A DNA stretch of 6,219 nt, taken from Galactobacter sp. (GTDB lineage Bacteria; Actinomycetota; Actinomycetes; Actinomycetales; Micrococcaceae). The position numbers and the translations under genes are program-made. The stretch's first letter is position 1. Every line of letters starts with the position of its first letter. The stretch covers positions 1 to 6,219 of the forward strand of contig JALAHE010000075.1 of NCBI GenBank assembly GCA_022712075.1, written 5' to 3'. Positions 1 through 5,238 of the stretch are shown here, piece by piece. A model generated the notes under the pieces. That model saw only the letters and a list, made by a program, of their open reading frames with translations, had not been told where the DNA came from and did no database searches.

Positions 1-2192
1 AGCTGGCCCGGCGCTCGCCCGCGTCGCTGAGCGGGGGAGGGGGCGAGCACACGGCCCGCGTGGGCGGACGGGGCGGCCGCGGCCGCCAGGATCGCGGACG
101 ACGACGCGGGCGGCCGGGTCCGCGCGGCGACGCCACCGGCTCGGGCTCGCTCACGGCGAGCGGCGGGCACCGCTCGCGCGGCGCCTCCCGCCCCGCCACG
201 GTGGCGAGCCTCGACGAGGCCGGGCTGCTGCCGGCGATCGTCTTCGTCTTCTCCCGCAAGGGCTGCGCCGCCGCCGTGGCGCAGAACGTGCGCGCAGGCA
301 TCGATCTCACGACTCGCCAGGAGCGCCGCCAGATCGAGGAGGTCCTGGAGCAGGCGGCCCGCCGGCTGCCGGCCGAGGACCTCGAGGTGGTGGGCTACTG
401 GGCGTGGCGCGACGGCATGCTGCGCGGCATCGCCTCGCACCACGCCGGCCTCATCCCGGTGTTCAAGGAAGCGGTGGAGCAGCTCTTCGCCCGTGGCCTG
501 TGCAAGGTCGTCTACGCGACCGAGACGCTCGCCCTCGGCGTGAACATGCCCGCCCGCTCCGTGGTGCTTGAGAAGCTCGACAAGTTCAACGGCGAGACGC
601 ACGCCCCCGTCACCCCGGGTGAATACACGCAGCTCACGGGCCGCGCCGGGCGCCGCGGCATCGATGTCGAGGGCCACGCCGTGGTCTCGTGGCACCAGGG
701 GATGGATCCCTTGGCCGTCGCCGGCCTCGCCTCCCGTCGCACCTACCCGCTCAACTCAAGCTTCCGCCCCACGTACAACATGAGCCTGAACCTGCTCAGC
801 CGCCTCGGCGTGCGGCAGGCGCGCAGCGTGCTTGAGCAGTCCTTTGCCCAATACCAGGCCGACGCCTCCGTGGTGGGCCTGGCCCGTCAGCTGGCGGGAC
901 GCAAGGAGTCGCTCGCCGGCTACGAGGAGGCCATGACCTGCCACCTCGGGGACTTCCAGGAGTACGCGCGCCTGCGCCAGCGCCTGAACAAGGCCCAGAA
1001 GGCGGCGTCCAAGTCCCGCGGGCGTGCCAGGCGCTCCTCGGCGGAACTCGCGCTCGAGGCGCTGGGCCGGGGAGACATGGTGGAGATCCGTGGCCCCCGC
1101 AATCTCGGCCATGCCGTCGTGACGCAGCTCGCGCCGTCGTTCAAGGACCCTCGCCCCACCATCCTCACGTTGGACGGGCGCCTGCGCCGGCTCTCGGCGA
1201 CTGACCTTGACGGCCCGCTCGAGGTGCTCGGCACCCTGCGCGTGCCGAAGGCGTTCACCGGCCGCTCGCCGCAGGAGCGCCACGATCTCGCCTCGAGCCT
1301 GCGCACCGCGCTGCGCGACGCGCGCCCGGATCCGCACCGGCGCACGCCCGGCTTCGCCTTCGCCGGCGACGAGGACCCGGAGGCGCTCATCGACGAGCTT
1401 GAGCGCGAGCTCAAGCGCCACCCGTGCCACGGCTGCCCCGACCGCGAGCAGCACGCGCGCTGGGCGGAGCGGTACCAGAAGCTCAAGGTCGAGTCGGACC
1501 GCCTCGAGTCCCAGATTATGGGCCGCACCCACACGATCGCCCGTACCTTTGACCGCGTCACGTCGGTGCTGCGCGCCGTGGGCTACGTGCGCGGAGAGGG
1601 CGAGGCGGCGCGCATCACTGATGCAGGGCACACCATGCTGCGCATCTACGGCGAACGCGATCTGCTGACGGCGCTGGTCCTCGGCGAGGGCGGTCTGCAG
1701 GGTCTCAGCCCGGCGGCCATGGCGGCCGCGGCGACGATGTTCGTCTACCAGACCAAGCGCGAGGCCGAGGCCGGTCCGCGGCACTGGCCGCAGGGCGTGC
1801 GCGACGTGTGGGACCTGGCCGTGGCGCAGTGGTCCAGGCTCGAGGACCTCGAGTCCGACCACCGCGTGGAGCTCACGCCGGCGCCCGACGCCGGGCTCGT
1901 GGACGCCATGCACCGCTGGGCCTGCGGCGAGGACCTCGCCTCGGCCCTCGCCGAGAGTCAGGTCGAGGCCGGCGATTTCGTGCGCTGGGCCAAGCAGGTC
2001 ATCGACTTCCTGGGTCAGCTCTCGCAGAACCCGGCCGTGGCGCCGGAGGTCTCCGACACCGCCTCGGCCGCCTCGGAGCTGATCCGCCGCGGTGTCGTGG
2101 CCGCCTCGGCCGTGGTCAGCGCCGCCGCGGGCGGACAGGACGAGGCAGAAGAGCACGACGGCGCGGCGCGGCCCGCCAGGCGGCGCCGGTGA
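1..2192 (+). CDS. helY: Ski2/Mtr4-like RNA helicase HelY, 3' part (N-terminus outside window)
   Basis: ATP-dependent superfamily 2 RNA helicase of the Ski2/Mtr4/HelY group, presumably acting in RNA processing or decay in the cytoplasm. The frame is open from base 3, so the gene enters from the left; the GTG at base 60 lies in a linker and is not a real start. The RecA1 domain with the Walker A and DExH motifs is missing, probably a few hundred residues. Seen in order: an Arg/Gly/Ser-rich linker (about 3-205); RecA2 with PAIVFVFSRKGC (231-266), SHHAGLIP (435-458), YATETLALGVNMPARS (motif V, 513-560) and QLTGRAGRRGID (motif VI, 630-665); an arch-like region with GRGDMVEIRGPRNLGHAVV (1065-1121); HPCHGCPD (1419-1442), typical of actinobacterial HelY; and a DSHCT-like C-terminal domain from about 1650. 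The tail is acidic, then ends in RRRR. The TGA stop overlaps the start of the next gene, implying one transcript. Family assignment is firm; the precise RNA substrate is unknown. Confidence 0.95.
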   Translation, partial: LARRSPASLSGGGGEHTARVGGRGGRGRQDRGRRRGRPGPRGDATGSGSLTASGGHRSRGASRPATVASLDEAGLLPAIVFVFSRKGCAAAVAQNVRAGIDLTTRQERRQIEEVLEQAARRLPAEDLEVVGYWAWRDGMLRGIASHHAGLIPVFKEAVEQLFARGLCKVVYATETLALGVNMPARSVVLEKLDKFNGETHAPVTPGEYTQLTGRAGRRGIDVEGHAVVSWHQGMDPLAVAGLASRRTYPLNSSFRPTYNMSLNLLSRLGVRQARSVLEQSFAQYQADASVVGLARQLAGRKESLAGYEEAMTCHLGDFQEYARLRQRLNKAQKAASKSRGRARRSSAELALEALGRGDMVEIRGPRNLGHAVVTQLAPSFKDPRPTILTLDGRLRRLSATDLDGPLEVLGTLRVPKAFTGRSPQERHDLASSLRTALRDARPDPHRRTPGFAFAGDEDPEALIDELERELKRHPCHGCPDREQHARWAERYQKLKVESDRLESQIMGRTHTIARTFDRVTSVLRAVGYVRGEGEAARITDAGHTMLRIYGERDLLTALVLGEGGLQGLSPAAMAAAATMFVYQTKREAEAGPRHWPQGVRDVWDLAVAQWSRLEDLESDHRVELTPAPDAGLVDAMHRWACGEDLASALAESQVEAGDFVRWAKQVIDFLGQLSQNPAVAPEVSDTASAASELIRRGVVAASAVVSAAAGGQDEAEEHDGAARPARRRR

Positions 2193-3844
2193 GCCGCCGG
2201 TCGGCTTCAGGTACCGCTGGGACCCCGGACGCCTTCGGGTCTGCTCCGGCGCCCGCGCCGATCCTGCTCACGGGCGTGCGCGCCTGGGTCGCGGCCGGCC
2301 CGGCCGGCGCGGCCGGCGCGGGCGTCGATCCGCGAGTCGCGGACGCGGTGCTCGTGAGGGACGGGCACATCGCGTGGGCCGGGCGCGCCGAGGAAGCGCC
2401 CGCGGGCACCGGGACCGAGGTCTTCGACGCGTGCGGGGCCGTGCTGCTCCCCGGCTTCGTTGACGGGCACGCCCACGTCACGGAGACCGGCCGGGCGCTT
2501 GCCTCCCTCGATGTCACGGCGGTGAACGGGGCGCACGAGCTCCTCGACGCCGTGGCCCGTGCGGCCGCCACGGCACCGGCGGGGGCGAGGATTCTCGGTC
2601 ACGGTTGGGACGAATCGGCCTGGGCCGACCCGCGCCTGCCGCGCCCTGAGGAGCTGGAGTCGGCGGCCGGTGGCCGCGAGGTGTTCCTCTCGCGCGTGGT
2701 TGTGCACGCAGGCCTGGCATCGGCCGGCCTGCTGGCGCGAGCAGGAGTCGGCCCCGACGCGGCGCTCGACGAGTCCGACCACGCGGCAGTGCGCGCCCTC
2801 GCGACCGTCACGAGCGATGAGGAGACGCGCAGCCACCAGGCGGTGGCTCTGCGCCACTTCGCCTCCACCGGCCACAGCGCCGTCACCGAGATGGCCGCCC
2901 CGCACGTCTCGGGCGAGGCCGACCTGCGGACGCTCCTTGAGCCCCGCCAGGACGGCGAACTCCGCCCCACCGTCTACGCATACTGGGCCCGCCTCGTCGC
3001 TCACGAGGCGCAGGCGCTGGCGGAGATGGCCTCGTGGGGAGGTGCGCTGAGCGGGCTCGGAGGTGATCTCTCGATCGACGGTTCGCTCGGGGCGAGGACC
3101 GCGGCCCTGCGCGCACCCTACGCCGACGCGCCGCACACGAGCGGCGAATTGCTGCTTGAACCCGCGGCCATCGGTGCCCACCTCGCAGCGTGCACGCTGG
3201 CCGGGACGCAGGCGGCGTTCCACGCGATCGGCGACGCCGGTGTCGACGCCGCGCTCGAGGGGCTGCGACTCGCCGCCAGCGCGGTGGGGGAGGAGCGGCT
3301 GCGCGCGGCAAGGCACCGACTCGAGCACGTGGAGGGCATCGATGCGCGGGGCGCGCTCGAGCTGGCGCGCTACGGCGTGCTTGCCTCGGTGCAGCCTCGC
3401 TTCGATGAGCTCTGGGGCTTCGACGGCGACCTCTACGAGCAGCGCCTCGGCGCCGCGCGCGCCGCTGCCCTCAACCCGTTCGGCACACTGGCTGCCGCGC
3501 GGGTGCAGCTGGCGCTCGGCTCCGACACGCCCGTGACGGGGGCCTCGCCGTGGCTCAGCGTGCGCGCTGCCCTGCGTCACCACAGCCCGGAGCAACGGCT
3601 GGCAGCGGTGCACGCCTTCGAGGCCCACACGGTGGGCGGACACGCGGCTGCACGGGCCGCCGAAGGCGGCCGAGGCACCCTGGCGGTGGGCGCTCCGGCG
3701 AGCCTCGCGCTGTGGCAAGCGCCCGACGTCGGGCACTGGGGGCAGCCCTCCACCCAAGCCGAGGCGATCCTCGCCTTGGCGGAAGTCGGCGAACCAGCCT
3801 GCCTGCTCACCCTGGCCGAGGGCGCGGTGCTGCACCGGGCTTGA
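2189..3844 (+). CDS. Amidohydrolase family 3 (YtcJ-like) metal-dependent hydrolase, lysine-free
   Basis: Predicted cytoplasmic 551-residue hydrolase of the Amidohydro_3 family, which cleaves amide-type C-N bonds; the substrate cannot be predicted. The GTG start at 2189 overlaps the helY stop (GTGA). A weak AGG at 2178-2180 precedes it, and coupled translation is likely. Residues 1-24 are Ala/Pro/Ser-rich; the family fold begins at ILLTGVRAW (25-33). Visible motifs: GFVDGHAH (89-96, metal ligands H94 and H96), GHGWDES (137-143), LSIDGSLGARTAAL (294-307), AFHAIGDAG (343-351, H345), RHRLEHVEG (375-383, H380), and LGSDTPV (443-449, D446, catalytic or metal Asp). A C-terminal TVGGHAAA...GTLAVGAPASLALW segment returns to the beta-sandwich. 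Length is normal for the family. The usual bridging Lys, two residues after the Gly in G-V-K-x-x-x-D-G of many members, is D293 here, and there is no lysine anywhere in the protein. That suggests a mononuclear site or an Asp-bridged one (inference). N-substituted formamide deformylase belongs to this family, but I would not transfer that name. Confidence 0.9.
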   Translation: MSRRSASGTAGTPDAFGSAPAPAPILLTGVRAWVAAGPAGAAGAGVDPRVADAVLVRDGHIAWAGRAEEAPAGTGTEVFDACGAVLLPGFVDGHAHVTETGRALASLDVTAVNGAHELLDAVARAAATAPAGARILGHGWDESAWADPRLPRPEELESAAGGREVFLSRVVVHAGLASAGLLARAGVGPDAALDESDHAAVRALATVTSDEETRSHQAVALRHFASTGHSAVTEMAAPHVSGEADLRTLLEPRQDGELRPTVYAYWARLVAHEAQALAEMASWGGALSGLGGDLSIDGSLGARTAALRAPYADAPHTSGELLLEPAAIGAHLAACTLAGTQAAFHAIGDAGVDAALEGLRLAASAVGEERLRAARHRLEHVEGIDARGALELARYGVLASVQPRFDELWGFDGDLYEQRLGAARAAALNPFGTLAAARVQLALGSDTPVTGASPWLSVRAALRHHSPEQRLAAVHAFEAHTVGGHAAARAAEGGRGTLAVGAPASLALWQAPDVGHWGQPSTQAEAILALAEVGEPACLLTLAEGAVLHRA

Positions 3845-3855
3845 GCCGGGCCACA

Positions 3856-3876
3856 CCGGTGGCGCGCCGTCACCGG
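3856..3876 (+). other. Short GC-rich palindrome: weak terminator or operator candidate
   Basis: CCGGTG (3856-3861) is repeated in inverted form as CACCGG (3871-3876). The inner bases can add G-U, C-G and G-C pairs, leaving a 3-base loop, so RNA from here could form a 9-bp hairpin. It starts 12 bases after the amidohydrolase stop, which suits a terminator, but no T-run follows. It also ends two bases before the TACAAT box and covers the place where a -35 element would lie, so it could equally be a protein-binding site for control of the downstream mannosyltransferase. The pairing is seen; both roles are inference. Confidence 0.4.
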
Positions 3877-3878
3877 GA

Positions 3879-3884
3879 TACAAT
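3879..3884 (+). promoter_or_regulatory. Candidate -10 box (TACAAT) of the mannosyltransferase gene
   Basis: TACAAT differs from the TATAAT consensus at one position and stands out in a very GC-rich gap. It lies 53 bases before the GTG start, which would give a leader of roughly 45-50 bases. No clear -35 hexamer is visible 16-18 bases upstream; that stretch is the palindrome at 3856-3876. Actinobacterial vegetative promoters often have poor -35 elements, so this does not rule it out. It would let the gene be transcribed apart from the helY-amidohydrolase unit. Confidence 0.45.
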
Positions 3885-3920
3885 GAACGCTGGCCCGTCC
3901 CGGGTCACGTACCAGCCACC

Positions 3921-3926
3921 AAAGGA
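3921..3926 (+). promoter_or_regulatory. Ribosome binding site with long spacer (AAAGGA)
   Basis: AAAGGA is the only purine-rich Shine-Dalgarno-like run ahead of the mannosyltransferase. It leaves 11 bases to the GTG at 3938, longer than the common 5-9. The next in-frame GTG, at 3944, would be 17 bases away, so 3938 is the better start. Starting at 3938 also leaves the first beta strand (RVLTIIPTYNE) intact. Confidence 0.6.
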
Positions 3927-3937
3927 CCGATCAGCGC

Positions 3938-4672
3938 GTGCGAGTGCTCACCATCATCCCGACGTACAACGAGTTGGAGTCGCTGCCCAAGACCGTGGGC
4001 CGACTGCGCGCCGCCTGCCCCGAGGTGGAGGTGCTCATCGCCGATGACAACTCCCCGGACGGCACCGGCGAGCTCGCGGATCGCCTGAGCGCCGAGGATG
4101 CGAACATCCACGTGCTGCACCGCAAGGGTAAGGAGGGCCTCGGCGCCGCCTACCTGGCCGGCTTCGCCTGGGGCCTCGAGCGCGGCTACGACGTGCTCGT
4201 GGAGATGGATGCCGACGGCTCGCACCAGCCCGAGCAGCTCCCGCGCCTGCTGCAGGCCTCGGAGGCCGGCGCCGACCTGGTGATCGGCTCGCGTTGGGTC
4301 CCGGGCGGCGAGGTCGTCAACTGGCCCCTCTCCCGCAAGCTGATCTCCCGCACTGGCAGCTTCGTCTCCCGCTTCTTCCTTGGCCTCAAGCTGCGCGACA
4401 TCACCGCCGGCTACCGCGCCTACAAGGCCTCGACCCTGCGTGGCCTGGACCTCGGCGCCGTTGACTCCGTGGGCTACGGCTTCCAGGTGGACATGACCTT
4501 CCGCACGGCTCGCGCCGGCTTCTCCATCACGGAGGTGCCGATCACCTTCGTGGAGCGCGAGTTCGGCGAGTCGAAGATGAGCGGCTCCATCATCCAGGAG
4601 GCCGGCGTCAACGTCGTCAAGTGGGGCCTGGCCGCTCGCTGGGAGACCCTGCGCTCCAAGCTCGGGCGCTGA
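3938..4672 (+). CDS. ppm1: Polyprenol monophosphomannose synthase (GT2, Ppm catalytic domain)
   Basis: Family 2 glycosyltransferase (GT-A fold) of 244 residues that transfers mannose from GDP-mannose to polyprenyl phosphate on the cytoplasmic face of the membrane. The product is the mannose donor for lipomannan-type lipoglycans and protein O-mannosylation in Actinobacteria. Seen: PTYNE (8-12), ADDNSPDGT (35-43), the metal-binding DxD in EMDADGSH (89-96, D91 and D93), IGSRW (116-120), RDITAGYRAYK (143-153), and REFGESKMS (207-215), characteristic of dolichol/polyprenol-phosphate mannosyltransferases. There are no membrane-spanning segments, so only the catalytic domain is encoded. In mycobacteria this domain is fused behind an apolipoprotein N-acyltransferase (Lnt) domain. 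Here no lnt lies upstream; the preceding gene is an amidohydrolase, 93 bases away. A polyprenyl-phosphate glucosyltransferase is the main alternative, but the motifs favour mannose. A GTG start, its own candidate -10 box and a strong stem-loop after the stop suggest a single-gene transcript. Confidence 0.9.
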   Translation: MRVLTIIPTYNELESLPKTVGRLRAACPEVEVLIADDNSPDGTGELADRLSAEDANIHVLHRKGKEGLGAAYLAGFAWGLERGYDVLVEMDADGSHQPEQLPRLLQASEAGADLVIGSRWVPGGEVVNWPLSRKLISRTGSFVSRFFLGLKLRDITAGYRAYKASTLRGLDLGAVDSVGYGFQVDMTFRTARAGFSITEVPITFVEREFGESKMSGSIIQEAGVNVVKWGLAARWETLRSKLGR

Positions 4673-4685
4673 CGCCACACGCAAG

Positions 4686-4733
4686 AACGCATGAGGGGCC
4701 CGCACCAAGAATGGTGCGGGCCCCTCATGCGTT
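4686..4733. terminator. Bidirectional stem-loop terminator between convergent genes
   Basis: A perfect inverted repeat: AACGCATGAGGGGCCCGCAC and two more bases (4686-4707) pair with 4712-4733, giving a 22-bp stem with a 4-base AGAA loop (4708-4711). It begins 13 bases after the mannosyltransferase stop and ends 15 bases before the rbpA stop on the other strand, so it can serve both. Neither side has a T-run, as is common for terminators of GC-rich Actinobacteria. The structure is seen; the terminator role is inferred from its position. Confidence 0.85.
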
Positions 4734-4748
4734 GCGCGGGCGAAACGC

Positions 4749-5096
4749 TCAGGCGTCGATCTTCTCGCCGCGGGCTTCCTTCAGGAAGTTGAGACGATCC
4801 TTCAGGATGACCTCGAGCTCCTCCATGGAGCGGCGCTCCAGCAGCATGTCCCAGTGGCTGCGCTGGGGCTTGTCCTTGTTGGGCTCCTCCTCGCCGCCGT
4901 CGACGCGGAGGGCCTTCTTGCCGGTCTTGGTGTGCCACACCGTGGGCACGTCGGCTTCCATCGCGAAGATGACCTGGACCTTCTCGCCGTCCTCGCAGAC
5001 GTACTCGACGGTCTGGCGGGCCGCGGGCTCGACGCCGGCCTCGGACTCCATCGACTGCGAACCCAGGCGCATACCGCGCAGGCTGCGATCACTCAT
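4749..5096 (-). CDS. rbpA: RNA polymerase-binding protein RbpA
   Basis: Actinobacteria-specific transcription factor of 115 residues. It binds RNA polymerase and the housekeeping sigma factor, and stabilises the open promoter complex. Seen: an N-terminal tail MSDRSLRGMRLGSQS (1-15); a small beta-barrel core (about 28-66) with VEYVCEDGE; an acidic/basic linker (67-79); and the hallmark sigma-interacting segment SHWDMLLERRSMEELEVILK (80-99), running into a final helix. Family length is about 110-125 residues. In Streptomyces RbpA, Cys34, His38, Cys56 and Cys59 hold zinc; here only C34 remains (E38, T56, G59), so the core probably folds without zinc, as in Mycobacterium tuberculosis. The ATG has a good ribosome binding site, GAGGAG (5102-5107), five bases away. 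A sigma-R-like promoter precedes the gene, and a hairpin separates it from the SPFH gene. It converges on the mannosyltransferase gene. Confidence 0.96.
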   Translation of the reverse strand: MSDRSLRGMRLGSQSMESEAGVEPAARQTVEYVCEDGEKVQVIFAMEADVPTVWHTKTGKKALRVDGGEEEPNKDKPQRSHWDMLLERRSMEELEVILKDRLNFLKEARGEKIDA

Positions 5097-5137
5097 GCTG
5101 ACTCCTCACGTGCTTCACCGCTCTCGACCACATGCAC

Positions 5138-5164
5138 AACGTGGGCGGGCGGCGGTGCATTCCC
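5138..5164 (-). promoter_or_regulatory. Sigma-R/SigH-type (thiol stress) promoter of rbpA
   Basis: Read on the - strand, GGGAAT (5164-5159) is followed by exactly 18 bases (5158-5141) and then GTT (5140-5138). This matches the GGAAT-N18-GTT consensus of Streptomyces sigma-R and the related mycobacterial SigH. Transcription would start near 5130, giving a leader of about 34 bases with GAGGAG correctly placed before the ATG. In Streptomyces coelicolor rbpA is a known sigma-R target, so the match in front of this gene is unlikely to be chance. Use in this organism is inferred. Confidence 0.7.
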
Positions 5165-5178
5165 GTAACCCGGACGCG

Positions 5179-5218
5179 GGCACGGTCGCCATCCATTGTA
5201 GGGGATGACGACCGTGCC
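5179..5218 (-). terminator. Hairpin after the SPFH gene, likely terminator
   Basis: GGCACGGTCG (5179-5188) pairs perfectly with CGACCGTGCC (5209-5218). After one mismatch (5189/5208), five further pairs form (5190-5194 with 5203-5207), leaving an 8-base loop. It begins 20 bases beyond the SPFH stop codon in the direction of transcription and lies before the rbpA promoter. It would therefore end SPFH transcripts and leave rbpA to its own promoter. No T-run follows. The loop contains TACAAT on the - strand, so a promoter or regulator role is a weaker alternative. Confidence 0.6.
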
Positions 5219-5238
5219 AGGTGGTGGCGCCGCGCGCC

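Noticed and set aside
60..62. GTG as the start of the helicase gene
   Set aside because: The frame is open from base 3, the codons on both sides are the same Arg/Gly-rich linker, and the protein would lack the RecA1 domain that every member of this helicase family needs. The gene is cut by the window edge.
756..2156. Long open frame opposite the helicase (466 codons)
   Set aside because: Its translation is rich in Arg, Gly, Ala, His and Leu with no recognisable domain, and it mirrors a convincing helicase. Such antisense frames are expected in DNA with very high third-position GC.
1808..2188. N-terminal extension of the amidohydrolase into the helicase gene
   Set aside because: The frame is open upstream, but the translation is Arg/Gly-rich noise overlapping the conserved helicase C-terminus. 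The family fold starts only about 24 residues after the GTG at 2189.
2207..3883. Long open frame opposite the amidohydrolase (558 codons)
   Set aside because: It is low-complexity and Arg/Gly-rich, with no motif and no good start context, and it fully overlaps a gene with intact family motifs.
5195..5200. TACAAT (- strand) as the main rbpA promoter
   Set aside because: No -35 element is at the right distance and the box lies in the loop of a terminator-like hairpin. The GGAAT-N18-GTT match closer to the gene is a better explanation, though a second promoter here is not excluded.
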